DNA of 64,000 nucleotides from Aestuariibaculum marinum (GCF_014596975.1 NZ_JACVXD010000008.1:1-64000), one strand, 5' to 3'; numbered from the stretch's first letter, positions 1 to 9,181 are shown. Notes: a model not told the origin generated them from the letters alone. Numbers and translations: made by a program.

Positions 1-60
1 AAACCTCGTATCGCTATCTTTTTATGAACTTACCCTAGCAGCTTCGCCGCTAACGGGCTG

Positions 61-93
61 CAAATATACCACCCTTTCTCTCTAACTAACAAA
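61..93 (-). promoter_or_regulatory. Strong sigma-A-type promoter, stable-RNA-like leader
   Basis: On the minus strand the -7 box TATATTTG (68 to 61) lies 21 nt below a TTTG -33 element (93 to 90), matching the Bacteroidota consensus. Just below it the transcript would start with a hairpin: the 7-bp arms TAGCGGC and GCTGCTA (one G-U pair) are separated by GAA and enclosed by CCC/GGG, at 34-57. A GTTCAT-containing leader follows. From memory this resembles flavobacterial tRNA or rRNA operon leaders, but the transcribed gene lies outside the window. Confidence 0.55.
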
Positions 94-295
94 CTTTTTT
101 AAACCTTTTTTTTGAAGTTTTATTCCATAAGCTTATTTTCAATGAGTTACACTTATTTTATTTTTATCTCGAATGAACAAATGACATCAATTAAGCTTAT
201 ATAGTATCACTTTTAAAAAACAAAACCACTGGTTAAAATAACTTAACCAACGGTTGTTTTATCTGTATTAAGGATTGAGCGATTTGTTTGAACTC

Positions 296-321
296 TTTTT
301 AGCAAACACCTTTGCTAAAAA
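296..321 (-). terminator. Hairpin downstream of porin gene
   Basis: The arms TTTTTAGCAAA and TTTGCTAAAAA are separated by a 4-nt loop. It lies 48 bp past the stop of the minus-strand porin gene. The structure is symmetric, so it could end transcripts from either side. Confidence 0.5.
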
Positions 322-368
322 AGTGAGTAGCGAAAGCCTGGTGGTTTATTACAATAAACCAAATACCA

Positions 369-2396
369 CTACAAAAAGAAATTCCATACCACTCCAAAAC
401 GAATTGTAAAATCTCTATAAGGATTGTTTGGCGCCGAATAATAGTTGTAACCTGTGAACGCAGAATTGAAATGTTCCGCCTTCGCAAATATTCTGGTTTG
501 ACGAATTTTTAAATTGATAAAGAAATCCAGCATCGGAAAATCACCATACTCCGTATCGTTTTGAACATAAAATTCTGCCAATAACGGATTATACGCATTC
601 ATATAATACTTGGTAAAGTACTTTAAAGTTACCCCGGTCTGTAAAAAAAGTGCCTTGTCGAACATATGCGATGAAAAGTACAAGGTGTTTCGCGTTGTTA
701 AATCCGGCACATTCATCACACCATCGGCATTTTCATTTTGATATAATATGGTATTGTTTAAAGCGAATTTCCCTAATCGGAATTCATTTTCAAACTTTAC
801 CCGTAAATAATTAATGGTTCCGCCATACTGAAACGGACGCACCTGAAGGGTAGCATCGTCCTGCGCAAAATACACATAATCTGTAATCGTAGAATAATCA
901 ACAGTCACATTAGCCAATTCTTTATACTTTAGCTGAAATGCCAATTGTTGCGTTTCTGTGTTACTAAAACTGTTTTGCCAGTTATAGTTTATATAATCAC
1001 TTTGAAATAACAAGGTGTTAAAGTTAGGCGCCTTCGAACTATGATTAAGACTTGCTCTTACAAACACATCGTCGTTTAATTTAAATGATGCTTCTCCTTT
1101 AACATAGTTTCCATCGAAATCTCCAGAAACATTTAATCCTAACTCTCCCGATAAATCGAAACCTCTATATTGCTTGTGGTATTTACCTCCTGCAGCAAAC
1201 ACATCTCCTTTTAATCTATTTGTAATGGTCTGACCATTTAACACCACTAATTTATCGTAACCATAATTATAACTGGTATTACTAATATTAAATTGTAAAT
1301 CTCCTATTATATTATTACTATAGTTTAAATGTAACTGATTATAAAAATTCTCCAGTGTATTTCGGTCTTTTAACCCACTGGCCACGAAAGCATCTCCAAA
1401 ATAATCACTATTTGCCGATTGACTGTATTCATTATATTTATCTTCGAATGAAATGATATGCCCTAAGCTCAAATGGTTTTTATCTAAGGAATCATTTTTT
1501 TGAACAATATTGTATGCATGATCTAAATAAAAACGCTTTCCTTTTAACATGGTTTCAGCATTTTCAAAATTCACTTCGAAAATAGAACGATCTAAATGAT
1601 CCTCTTCTCCTGTTTCAAAATACTCTACATTATCATCTCGAATTCCAGCATTTTCCTGATTGTAAATATCCTGCATTACAATATGAGCCTTAGCCACGTA
1701 ACGTCCGTTCTTTGTTTGGTAATTAGTCGAAAATCTAAAGTTTCCTGTACTCGCCAAAATATGCTGATACTTCCCTAACGACCTTAATCCTTTGTAAGCA
1801 ATAGACACATTGAGTTGTGGTGAGGTGTTAATCGAGAAAAACGAATCGGCTAACTGCCCTTGTTCGAAAGCAGTTTTAAAAAACAATTCGGTTAACGGAG
1901 TTGGCACTCGATAATAATAAATATCTTCAACCTCCATATAATTGAAGTGCTTACCCAACGCACCAAAACTTGGCATTAGCTTTGTATTCTGAAAATTATA
2001 AGTCAAACTATTATAGGTTTGCCCTAAATTTGAAAATGACATAACCTCAAAATCATCCTTACGCAAATAGTTAAATTTGTACTCCTTTCTTATACTTAGA
2101 GTAGTATCCACATAAGTTGTATCGTTATCATGTGAAATGATTAAATAATCGGTAATTTTAGCTAAATCCTTTAGAGATTGTTTTGTAGAATCTTTAACCT
2201 CAGCGATTCCAAGTTCTCGACTTAATCTACTCGGTTTTTTCTGAGCGAAAACCGCCTGAAACTGGAATAACAAAAAGCAAACAGAAGCTACTTTAATTGA
2301 ATATATATGTTTACGTGTTTCTATACTATAAGATGTTTTTCGCATACGCAACGCTTTTTTTACTAACGCTGTTTTTGTTATACTCATTATTTTCAT
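369..2396 (-). CDS. Putative outer-membrane porin (Porin_10 family)
   Basis: This 675-residue protein has a secretion signal ending near residue 51 (VFAQ) and then a long region of alternating aromatic and polar strands that ends in Phe and Leu (NFFL), typical of an outer-membrane beta barrel. The text matches what I know as the Bacteroidota putative porin family (PF14121). Its substrate is unknown. Residues 1-17 precede the natural signal sequence, so translation could start at Met4 (2387) or Met18 (2345). A -7 box TACTTTTG lies on the minus strand at 2411-2418, only 14 nt above the first ATG, which would give a leader of a few bases. It is a single-gene unit, divergent from rnhB. I am confident of the family class and less sure of the exact start. 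Confidence 0.8.
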   Translation of the reverse strand: MKIMSITKTALVKKALRMRKTSYSIETRKHIYSIKVASVCFLLFQFQAVFAQKKPSRLSRELGIAEVKDSTKQSLKDLAKITDYLIISHDNDTTYVDTTLSIRKEYKFNYLRKDDFEVMSFSNLGQTYNSLTYNFQNTKLMPSFGALGKHFNYMEVEDIYYYRVPTPLTELFFKTAFEQGQLADSFFSINTSPQLNVSIAYKGLRSLGKYQHILASTGNFRFSTNYQTKNGRYVAKAHIVMQDIYNQENAGIRDDNVEYFETGEEDHLDRSIFEVNFENAETMLKGKRFYLDHAYNIVQKNDSLDKNHLSLGHIISFEDKYNEYSQSANSDYFGDAFVASGLKDRNTLENFYNQLHLNYSNNIIGDLQFNISNTSYNYGYDKLVVLNGQTITNRLKGDVFAAGGKYHKQYRGFDLSGELGLNVSGDFDGNYVKGEASFKLNDDVFVRASLNHSSKAPNFNTLLFQSDYINYNWQNSFSNTETQQLAFQLKYKELANVTVDYSTITDYVYFAQDDATLQVRPFQYGGTINYLRVKFENEFRLGKFALNNTILYQNENADGVMNVPDLTTRNTLYFSSHMFDKALFLQTGVTLKYFTKYYMNAYNPLLAEFYVQNDTEYGDFPMLDFFINLKIRQTRIFAKAEHFNSAFTGYNYYSAPNNPYRDFTIRFGVVWNFFL

Positions 2397-2410
2397 TCAA
2401 TTTTTCGGAA

Positions 2411-2418
2411 CAAAAGTA
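2411..2418 (-). promoter_or_regulatory. -7 box TACTTTTG of porin gene
   Basis: An exact TAnnTTTG match on the minus strand, 14 nt above the porin ATG. No clear -33 TTTG was found at the usual distance. Confidence 0.4.
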
Positions 2419-2456
2419 ATTATTTGAACGTTAAGAGCAGGTAAATATTTTAAATA

Positions 2457-2490
2457 AACAAAGCCAACATAAATATGCCGGCTTTTGTTT
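2457..2490 (-). terminator. Orphan minus-strand terminator
   Basis: Read on the minus strand, GCCGGCA and TGTTGGC pair (two G-U pairs) around a TATTTA loop. AACAAAA/TTTGTT arms extend the stem and a T-rich tail follows. On the plus strand the same arms carry two A-C mismatches, so the minus orientation is favoured. Confidence 0.5.
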
Positions 2491-2647
2491 TAAAATATTA
2501 ATCACCTTAACTAATATAAGATGAAATAAAAATATTTATTTGAGTTAGTCTACAGCAAACATCATAATATTATCTTAAATAAACAAACAAACCCTTTAAA
2601 AATTTTCAAATAAATTAACAAAAATCACTGCTTTATTTTATTTATTT

Positions 2648-2731
2648 TTAAGAAACAAGACCATATCTTGCGATATTCTTAGAGCCAGCATCCATAAAAC
2701 ACATATTTTTAAATCCAAAAATCTCAGTCAT
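2648..2731 (-). CDS. Candidate 27-residue small ORF
   Basis: An ATG-to-TAA frame on the minus strand encodes a 27-residue peptide beginning MTEIFGFKN and ending IARYGLVS. A box TCTATTTG (2740-2747), one base from the TAnnTTTG consensus, lies 8 nt above the ATG, and the orphan terminator at 2457-2490 lies downstream. The composition, with Lys, Arg, Gly and Cys, is less biased than expected from random AT-rich DNA. I do not recognise a family. It may equally be part of a non-coding transcript or chance. Confidence 0.25.
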   Translation of the reverse strand: MTEIFGFKNMCFMDAGSKNIARYGLVS

Positions 2732-2779
2732 TATACAAACAAATAGATTGAAAACACTCTAAATCTACCGATTATGTTT

Positions 2780-2787
2780 TAGCTTTG
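2780..2787 (+). promoter_or_regulatory. -7 box TAGCTTTG of rnhB
   Basis: An exact TAnnTTTG match 19 nt before the rnhB ATG. No -33 element was found at the usual spacing. Confidence 0.5.
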
Positions 2788-2806
2788 AACAGATTTTATT
2801 ACCAGT

Positions 2807-3406
2807 ATGCTATTATTAAACCATTCCGATTTTAATTTAGAATGTGGCACCGACGAGGCCGGTCGTGGCTGCCTTGCCGGGCCGGTTACGGCGGCGGCAG
2901 TAATTCTTCCTAAGCATTTTAAAAATACCATTCTTACCGATTCGAAACAGCTGAGTGAAAGTAAAAGAGATAAACTTAGACCTATAGTTGAAACCGAAGC
3001 CCTAAGCTTTGGGGTTTCTCATATTTTTCAAGAAGAAATTGACGAGATTAACATTCTTAATGCTTCTATTTTAGCTATGCATAAATCGATTGAACAACTC
3101 TCTCCTAACCCAGAATTTATAATTGTTGATGGCAATAAATTCAAACCTTTTAATGAAATTCCTTATGAAACCATTATTAAAGGTGACGGTAAGTATTTAA
3201 GCATTGCAGCTGCTTCTATCTTAGCAAAAACCTATCGCGATGAATACATGAATATCATTCATGAAGAGTACCCGATGTACAACTGGAAAAAAAACAAAGG
3301 CTACCCTACAAAAGAACATCGTGAAGCCATAAAGAAATACGGTATAACAAAGTACCATCGAAAATCGTTTAAATTGTTACCCGATCAATTAAAATTAGAT
3401 CTTTAG
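2807..3406 (+). CDS. rnhB: Ribonuclease HII
   Basis: The enzyme removes RNA from RNA-DNA hybrids and misincorporated ribonucleotides in the cytoplasm, using two metal ions. The family motif DEAGRG carries acidic residues Asp16 and Glu17, and the third catalytic Asp lies in the VDGN segment near residue 110. The C-terminal [12 protein letters not shown] segment is the usual RNase HII tail. The 199-residue length is normal for the family. The start follows a TAGCTTTG box at a plausible distance. It is followed after 71 bp by a lipoprotein gene with its own promoter-like box. Confidence 0.95.
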   Translation: MLLLNHSDFNLECGTDEAGRGCLAGPVTAAAVILPKHFKNTILTDSKQLSESKRDKLRPIVETEALSFGVSHIFQEEIDEINILNASILAMHKSIEQLSPNPEFIIVDGNKFKPFNEIPYETIIKGDGKYLSIAAASILAKTYRDEYMNIIHEEYPMYNWKKNKGYPTKEHREAIKKYGITKYHRKSFKLLPDQLKLDL

Positions 3407-3452
3407 CACATTATAATACACCCTTTTTACGCCTTATAAAATGAAAAATATG

Positions 3453-3460
3453 TAGGTTTG
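3453..3460 (+). promoter_or_regulatory. -7 box TAGGTTTG of lipoprotein gene
   Basis: An exact TAnnTTTG match, 17 nt above the ATG at 3478. It suggests the lipoprotein gene is transcribed separately from rnhB. Confidence 0.45.
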
Positions 3461-3477
3461 TATAAATTAATTCATCT

Positions 3478-5913
3478 ATGAGATTTTTTTGTTTTTCCCT
3501 TCTACTGTTACTTACTTTTAGCTGTACAAACACCAAAACAAATCGCTTTCAGCCTATTGATTACATCCCCGAAAACACATCGGTTGTTTTAAAAACTTCC
3601 AATCTGGAAAGTTTAAAAAGCAGTATCAATAACAGCGATTTGCTTAAAAAATTCTCAAAAACAAAATCTTATACCAACCTAGAAAGTCAACTAGAACCTA
3701 TTACGCTTTTAAAACCGAAAGGAGACCTACTGATATGTTTCTCTAAACCAGAAACAGACAGTCTGGAATATACTGTAATCACAAAATATGATAAACAACT
3801 GGTAAAAACCGATTCGCTCCCAAACTACCATGCAGAACAAGTAGTGAACAGCAAACAAAGCATTACAAAATCGACCTATAATAAAAGTACATTTTATAGT
3901 ACAGTTATTGACAGTATGTTTATCGCTTCTTCATCTTTAAACATTATTGAAGCGGCTTTCAATAACAACATTACACAAAATGAAGAATTAGAAAAAATAT
4001 ACAACACCACTAGTAACGACCGTACGCTATCTGCATTATTAAAAGCTGACAACCCGGTTTTAAAGTCCTTTTTTATAGAAGATACTCTAGCTCTGAGTTC
4101 TTTTACCAATTATCTAGCGGTTGATATAGACGTAAGCCAAAATGAAATCTATATTAATGGTATCACCAAAGCCAATGATTCTACTAAAAGTTTAATCAAT
4201 ATTTTTAAAAATACCGTTGCACAGGAAAATCAAATTCAGAATATCACACCTTCCAATACCGACGGTTTTTTAAGTTTTACTTTTAGAAATTTCGAAAACC
4301 TAAAAACCAGTTTAAAGGCTTATAAGAAACAAGATTCTATCCCCACAAACACAGAGCTATTTAACAACACTGTTGAAGTTGGTGTGATTTATCAAGATAA
4401 CGACCGTGCCATTGTTTTAAATTCTATCGATGTCATCGCTACTGAAGACGTCTTGATTAGTGAACAAAATATTATAGACACCTTTAGAGAAACTGAAATC
4501 TACAGTTTTTCTAAATCAGATATATTCAGTAATACATTTTCACCGTTAATTACATTTAACAACGCTACAAAATATTGCATTCTGGATAACTTTTTTGTGT
4601 TTGCCGATAGTATGGATTTTATACAAAGTATTATTACCAATTACCAGAACAAAACCACTTTAAACGAAAAAGATGTTTTTATACAGGCGAAAGAACAACT
4701 CGTTGATGCCTCGTCATTAATGTTGGTTGCAAACCCTGCCACTTTAAAACAAGTGGTTTCTAAAAATTTCAATGAAGACCTAAACATCAATGTAGACGAC
4801 TATAACATTTCGGCGCTTCAATTTATTTACGACAATGACTTTTCACATGTAAATGGTATCATTAAAAAAGGAAAAGCACGCGCAGAAGAAAATGCAGTAT
4901 CAGAAGAATTAAATATTAAGTTGGATAACGACATTTTAAATAGTCCGCAATTCGTTAAAAATCATATTACCGGAGAAAAAGAAATTGTTGTTCAAGACAT
5001 TAAAAACAACTTATACCTAATTTCAAATAAGGGAAAAATCCTTTGGAAAAAACAACTTCAAGGTGCCGTTCTTGGCCATATTGAACAAATAGACATTTAT
5101 AAAAACGGGAGACTTCAATTAACATTCGCTACGCCAAATCGTGTTTACATTATCGACCGAAATGGAAAAGATGTAAGTCCGTTCCCAATGAAATTCAAAG
5201 ATAAAATCACCCAGCCATTAGCTGTTTTTGATTACGACAAAAACAAAAACTACAGGCTACTGGTTACACAAGGGAAACATGTTTTAATGTATAATGATGA
5301 TGCCAAACTGGTTAAAGGGTTCACATTTAAGTCGGCTGACGATGCCATTATTACGACTCCAAAACATTTTAGAATAGGCACAAAAGATTATATCGTTCTG
5401 AAAACAACCGACAAACTATATATTCTGGATCGTACAGGTAAAACCAGAGTAAAACCCAAAACAAGTTATGCCTACTCTACCGAACCGGTGTTTGTTTACA
5501 ATAACACGTTTACAACTACCGGCGTTAATGGCCATTTAATTTCAGTTGACACTAAAGGCAATGTAGCTTCCAAAAATTTAAACTTATCAGAAAAGCACAC
5601 GTTAACCACATCGACCAAATCTTTAGTGGCGCAAAGTGAAAATAAGCTAACCATTAAAAGCAAAACCATAGAGTTAGATTACGGTAATTATACTGCTCCG
5701 GGGTTCTTTTATTTAAATGATAAAATCTACATTTCTATAACCGAGTTACAAACACATAAAATTTACCTTTTCGATAGTCAGGCGAAGTTATTACCTAACT
5801 TCCCGGTTTACGGAAATTCACCAATTGAGTTAGACAATATTAATAAAGACAGAAATTTAGAATTTGTAACCAAAGGAGAAAGCAACTCTATACTACTGTA
5901 TCAATTAAATTAA
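3478..5913 (+). CDS. Large lipoprotein with propeller-like C-terminal half
   Basis: This 811-residue protein starts with a lipoprotein signal whose lipobox cysteine is Cys16 (TFSC). The first 450 residues show no family I recognise. The C-terminal 330 residues consist of repeated short strand units (for example KGKILWKKQLQG, NGKDVSPFPMKF, TKGNVASKNL) resembling PQQ-type or WD-like beta-propeller blades. It is probably anchored in an envelope membrane facing the periplasm or the outside. The gene follows rnhB here; I have seen this pairing in flavobacteria but cannot check it. Function unknown. A BamB-like assembly role is one possibility from the propeller alone, with low confidence. Confidence 0.6.
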   Translation: MRFFCFSLLLLLTFSCTNTKTNRFQPIDYIPENTSVVLKTSNLESLKSSINNSDLLKKFSKTKSYTNLESQLEPITLLKPKGDLLICFSKPETDSLEYTVITKYDKQLVKTDSLPNYHAEQVVNSKQSITKSTYNKSTFYSTVIDSMFIASSSLNIIEAAFNNNITQNEELEKIYNTTSNDRTLSALLKADNPVLKSFFIEDTLALSSFTNYLAVDIDVSQNEIYINGITKANDSTKSLINIFKNTVAQENQIQNITPSNTDGFLSFTFRNFENLKTSLKAYKKQDSIPTNTELFNNTVEVGVIYQDNDRAIVLNSIDVIATEDVLISEQNIIDTFRETEIYSFSKSDIFSNTFSPLITFNNATKYCILDNFFVFADSMDFIQSIITNYQNKTTLNEKDVFIQAKEQLVDASSLMLVANPATLKQVVSKNFNEDLNINVDDYNISALQFIYDNDFSHVNGIIKKGKARAEENAVSEELNIKLDNDILNSPQFVKNHITGEKEIVVQDIKNNLYLISNKGKILWKKQLQGAVLGHIEQIDIYKNGRLQLTFATPNRVYIIDRNGKDVSPFPMKFKDKITQPLAVFDYDKNKNYRLLVTQGKHVLMYNDDAKLVKGFTFKSADDAIITTPKHFRIGTKDYIVLKTTDKLYILDRTGKTRVKPKTSYAYSTEPVFVYNNTFTTTGVNGHLISVDTKGNVASKNLNLSEKHTLTTSTKSLVAQSENKLTIKSKTIELDYGNYTAPGFFYLNDKIYISITELQTHKIYLFDSQAKLLPNFPVYGNSPIELDNINKDRNLEFVTKGESNSILLYQLN

Positions 5914-5997
5914 GCTCTTTGCCAACAAAAAATTCAGCAAAAAACTATTTCAAGTTAAGGAAGTTTCAATAGTATTGCATCATTAATTCATAGCATC

Positions 5998-7047
5998 ATG
6001 ATTACACGAAAAAACGCTTCAATATCTAAATTCATTATTCATAAAGTTGGAAATAAGTTCAACAGCACAAAAAATGCTTTTTCAGAAAAATTAGTAGAAT
6101 TTGATGAAGCCAGCTACGAATTAATGCTCCCTTTTTTGTTAAGACCTTTCGCAAGCGTGGTTCAAAGTTATCGTTTTAATCATCATGCTAATATTAGTCT
6201 TAATGAGATTAATTCATATTCAGCCCAAATATTCAGTGATGAAGACAACTTTATTGAAGTCTCAAAACACATTGTCACCCACTTATTTGAACAGTCGACT
6301 TCAGCAAATATTAAAACCGGGGACGTTTTGGTAGCCATGTTTGAAGGTATTGAATATAACGACATGACTACAAATGCGCTTGGTATTTTTAAAATTGAAA
6401 GCAAAGTAAATTTCTTCCAGACGTATTTAGAAAATAATAGTTATGATGTGTTGGTACAAAAAGGAATAAGTAGCAAAAAGGTTGATAAAGGTTGTTTGAT
6501 TTTAAACCAAGGCGATGCCGAAGGCAATATTATATTAACGGTAGACAACAACAACTACGATGCGCAATACTGGATCAATCAGTTTTTAAATATAAAATAT
6601 GCTGATGATGCCAACAACCACACCCAACAGTATATCGATTTATGTAAAGACTTTTCTGAAGAAATCTTAAAATCGACTTATGGTGCCCAGGAAAAAAACA
6701 ACTTTTTAGCAAAAACAATCGACTTCTTTAAAGAAAATGAAGTGGTGAACGTCGAGCGTTTTAAAGATGAACTTTTTGAAGAAGACAAACACAAAAGCAT
6801 GTTCGACGACTATAAAAAGACCTTTGAAACCGAACAAAACCTGGTACTTAGAAACCAGTTTGATGTTGCCGAGCGCGTAGTTACCAAGGAAAAGAAAAAA
6901 ATTAAAACCGATATTAAACTCGATACCCACTTCTCTATTAAAGTAGATATTGATGCGCCTGATGCTTCAGAAGATTTTTTAGAACGCGGTTACGACGAAG
7001 AGAAAAAAATGCATTATTACAAAGTATTTTTTAACGAAGAGAGTTAA
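5998..7047 (+). CDS. Nucleoid-associated protein (NdpA/YejK family)
   Basis: This 349-residue cytoplasmic protein matches the nucleoid-associated protein family PF04245 along its length. It begins with an IHKVGN-type N-terminus, has the segment TNALGIFKIESK around residue 127, and a Lys-rich C-terminal part (VVTKEKKKIKTDIKL) expected of a DNA-binding tail. Family members such as E. coli YejK bind the nucleoid; the precise role is unclear. No signal peptide or membrane segment is seen. It is followed by ppk2 after 55 bp on the same strand, so co-transcription is possible. Confidence 0.75.
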   Translation: MITRKNASISKFIIHKVGNKFNSTKNAFSEKLVEFDEASYELMLPFLLRPFASVVQSYRFNHHANISLNEINSYSAQIFSDEDNFIEVSKHIVTHLFEQSTSANIKTGDVLVAMFEGIEYNDMTTNALGIFKIESKVNFFQTYLENNSYDVLVQKGISSKKVDKGCLILNQGDAEGNIILTVDNNNYDAQYWINQFLNIKYADDANNHTQQYIDLCKDFSEEILKSTYGAQEKNNFLAKTIDFFKENEVVNVERFKDELFEEDKHKSMFDDYKKTFETEQNLVLRNQFDVAERVVTKEKKKIKTDIKLDTHFSIKVDIDAPDASEDFLERGYDEEKKMHYYKVFFNEES

Positions 7048-7102
7048 TACAAAGTACTTTATGAATTTTAAAATACTTTCATTTTTTTATTAACTTGGAA
7101 GA

Positions 7103-7903
7103 ATGAAAGATTCCGATAAGCAAAACGCCAAAAAAAAGAAATTTAATTACGAGCTAGAGCTCGCTAAACTCCACACCGAGCTGGTACACCTTCAGGAATG
7201 GGTGAAAAAACAAGGCTTAAAAGTCGTTATTGTTTTTGAAGGTCGTGATGCTTCGGGAAAAGGGGGTACCATAAAACGCTTTACCGAGCCTTTAAATCCG
7301 CGTGTTTGTAAAGTCGTTGCCTTAGGTGTTCCTACCGAAAAAGAAAAAACGCAGTGGTATTTTCAGCGTTATGTACAATATCTCCCTGCTGCAGGTGAAA
7401 TTGTACTCTTCGATAGAAGTTGGTATAATCGTGCCGGAGTTGAAAAAGTTATGGGATTTTGTACCGAGGACGAATACAACGAATTTTTACGATCCTGCCC
7501 TGAATTTGAACGTATGCTGGTGCGTAGCGGAATCATACTTTTAAAATACTGGTTTTCGGTGAGCGATGCCGAACAGGAACGTCGTTTTAAAAACCGAATT
7601 TCAAACCCTTTAAAACACTGGAAATTTAGCCCGATGGATTTAGAATCCCGATCGCGCTGGTTAGAATATTCAAAAGCTAAAGATGTTATGTTTGCCCATA
7701 CCGACACCAAACAAGTGCCTTGGTTTGTGGTTAATTCAGATAACAAAAAGAAAGCGCGACTTAATTGCATTAGTCATGTGTTAAGCCAGATTCCTTATAA
7801 ACGTATGGAAATAGATCCTATCGAGTTACCAGAACTACCAGATTACAAAAGTTATGTGCGCCCACCAATGGATTACCAAACCTTTATTCCGGAGAAATAC
7901 TAA
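7103..7903 (+). CDS. ppk2: Polyphosphate kinase 2
   Basis: PPK2 transfers phosphate between polyphosphate and nucleoside di- or monophosphates in the cytoplasm. The Walker A loop GRDASGKGG spans residues 47-55 and the Walker B strand VLFDRSWYNR carries Asp104. The lid region with RRFKNRISNPLKHWK and SRSRWLEYS motifs is also present. At 266 residues it is a single-domain form. Whether it prefers ADP or GDP cannot be read from the sequence. A convergent bidirectional terminator follows at 7930. Confidence 0.92.
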   Translation: MKDSDKQNAKKKKFNYELELAKLHTELVHLQEWVKKQGLKVVIVFEGRDASGKGGTIKRFTEPLNPRVCKVVALGVPTEKEKTQWYFQRYVQYLPAAGEIVLFDRSWYNRAGVEKVMGFCTEDEYNEFLRSCPEFERMLVRSGIILLKYWFSVSDAEQERRFKNRISNPLKHWKFSPMDLESRSRWLEYSKAKDVMFAHTDTKQVPWFVVNSDNKKKARLNCISHVLSQIPYKRMEIDPIELPELPDYKSYVRPPMDYQTFIPEKY

Positions 7904-7929
7904 ACTGAAGGACACAAAACCCAATAAAA

Positions 7930-7955
7930 AAGCACCCAGTAGACACTGAGTGCTT
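7930..7955. terminator. Bidirectional terminator between ppk2 and HhH gene
   Basis: The arms AAGCACCCAGT and ACTGAGTGCTT are separated by AGAC, with an A-run on the left and T-rich sequence on the right. The one irregular pair is A-C on the plus strand and G-U on the minus strand. It lies between convergent genes and can serve both. Confidence 0.8.
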
Positions 7956-7977
7956 TATATTATGTATCAAAACTGCT

Positions 7978-8385
7978 TTAAACCCCTCCTTTTAAAACAT
8001 CTTGCCATTTTTTAAGTTCGTCCCACTCGCCTAGCTCGGCTAATTTCGCTTGTGCAGGCCAAGTACCTGTCATTCCTCGATGAGTTATAAATGCAGGACC
8101 GGCCTCAACCAACATATCTTCAAGAAAGCTTTTAGAAGTGCCAGATAATTGTCTGTAACTAATAATTCCCTTTTTATTCAATAAACCTTCAATTTTGGGA
8201 CCAATACCCTCTACTTTAGTTAAATCCTGTTTTACACCAGATTCTGATGATGTACCTCCAAAAATTTGTTTGAGAAGCCAACCTATAATTAAACCTAAAA
8301 CAAAGGCCGCTAGTAGCCATAAAAACCAAGACCAAAACACATCTGATCCATCACAAGCTGTAGTATTTATTTGTAATAATTTCAT
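7978..8385 (-). CDS. Membrane-anchored helix-hairpin-helix protein
   Basis: This 135-residue protein has one N-terminal membrane helix (about residues 15-40, Trp- and Leu-rich) and a helix-hairpin-helix segment with the core KVEGIGPKIEGLL near residues 56-70, as in DNA-binding HhH domains often annotated as flap endonuclease-like. Most of the soluble part follows the helix. Its stop is 22 bp from the bidirectional terminator. It lies 28 bp downstream of the OmpA gene, so the two are likely one transcript. The function is unknown; the motif suggests nucleic-acid or protein contact, but no nuclease residues are identifiable. Confidence 0.65.
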   Translation of the reverse strand: MKLLQINTTACDGSDVFWSWFLWLLAAFVLGLIIGWLLKQIFGGTSSESGVKQDLTKVEGIGPKIEGLLNKKGIISYRQLSGTSKSFLEDMLVEAGPAFITHRGMTGTWPAQAKLAELGEWDELKKWQDVLKGGV

Positions 8386-8413
8386 GATTCGTTATAATTG
8401 TTATGTTATTTTT

Positions 8414-9181
8414 CTATTCTGTTATATGTATTGCTACCCTTCTATTCATTTGTTTATTTTCGGGCGTATCATTAGGACGAAGTGGTTCTGATTCTCCCTT
8501 ACTTTCAACGGTAATTTTACTTTCGTCTACTCCTAAACTGATTAAATGTGCTTTGTATTCATTAGCTCTTTTAAGTCCTAAATCTTCATTATACAATGAA
8601 GGTCCATCGCTATCGGTATGACCAATAATTAATATATTATCTCCCGATTCCTTTAAGAAAGAAGACAACTCATCAAAATACGCTAAAACAGTTTCATTAG
8701 TAACCTCTTTATCTGAATCATACTTGTAAAACACAAATGTTTTATCAAAATGCTCAATAATATCGTCGTTACGTATTACCCATTTATATTTTAACTCGTG
8801 CAACATATTAACTTTTGTTGCTTCACAATCACCTGCAAACCGCGCATCGGTAATGATATTTTCATCAGCCAATTCGGAAAACAACAGTTTTACTTTCTCG
8901 GCTCTATTGACACCTTCCTGTTCGGTTTCTGAATTAAAATAAGGACCAACCAATAACAGTTTCCTGTCTTTGGCTCCCTGAGTTAAAATTTCCTGTTTTT
9001 TCTCAGGCCATAAATCATTTGTGATGACCTCACCCGAGTTACAATCAAAAATTAAAGGGCCGTAACTAATTTCAGTTACAGGCTCCGGACAACATACTAC
9101 AGTATCTTTATACCATCCCCAACTAAACCAAGCCAAAAGAAGGAAAAGAATAAAGAGTATGAACACTAATAGTTTTTTCAT
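8414..9181 (-). CDS. OmpA-family membrane-anchored protein
   Basis: The 255-residue protein starts with a hydrophobic segment (residues 4-23) that may be an uncleaved anchor, followed by CCPEP. The C-terminal 120 residues form an OmpA-like peptidoglycan-binding domain, with GHTDSDG near 186-192 and the NRRVAI end motif. An upstream degenerate OmpA-like segment (LLLVGPYFNSE...RAEKVKLLF) suggests two such modules. It is likely an envelope protein contacting peptidoglycan. It heads a two-gene unit with the HhH protein and is divergent from the transporter gene at 9369. Confidence 0.8.
   Translation of the reverse strand: MKKLLVFILFILFLLLAWFSWGWYKDTVVCCPEPVTEISYGPLIFDCNSGEVITNDLWPEKKQEILTQGAKDRKLLLVGPYFNSETEQEGVNRAEKVKLLFSELADENIITDARFAGDCEATKVNMLHELKYKWVIRNDDIIEHFDKTFVFYKYDSDKEVTNETVLAYFDELSSFLKESGDNILIIGHTDSDGPSLYNEDLGLKRANEYKAHLISLGVDESKITVESKGESEPLRPNDTPENKQMNRRVAIHITE

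Larger units (their letters stand above)
1..368. other. Intergenic region at left window edge
   Basis: No open frame of note is seen. The region holds a well-formed minus-strand promoter with a leader hairpin (positions 34-93) pointing out of the window, and a symmetric hairpin at 296-321 just beyond the stop of the minus-strand porin. The rest is AT-rich with small inverted repeats such as the GGTTAA/TTAACC pair near 231-250. I looked for a tRNA cloverleaf at 1-80 and found none. Confidence 0.6.
2397..2806. other. 410-bp gap between porin and rnhB
   Basis: The gap holds the promoters of the two divergent genes, a minus-strand terminator-like hairpin at 2457-2490 and a 27-codon minus-strand frame at 2648-2731. 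Because the porin gene starts below the hairpin and rnhB is on the other strand, the hairpin has no annotated gene to terminate. Confidence 0.6.

Noticed and set aside
7369..7770. 133-codon open frame antisense to ppk2
   Set aside because: It lies entirely opposite the PPK2 catalytic core and shows no recognisable family; it is a shadow of codon use.
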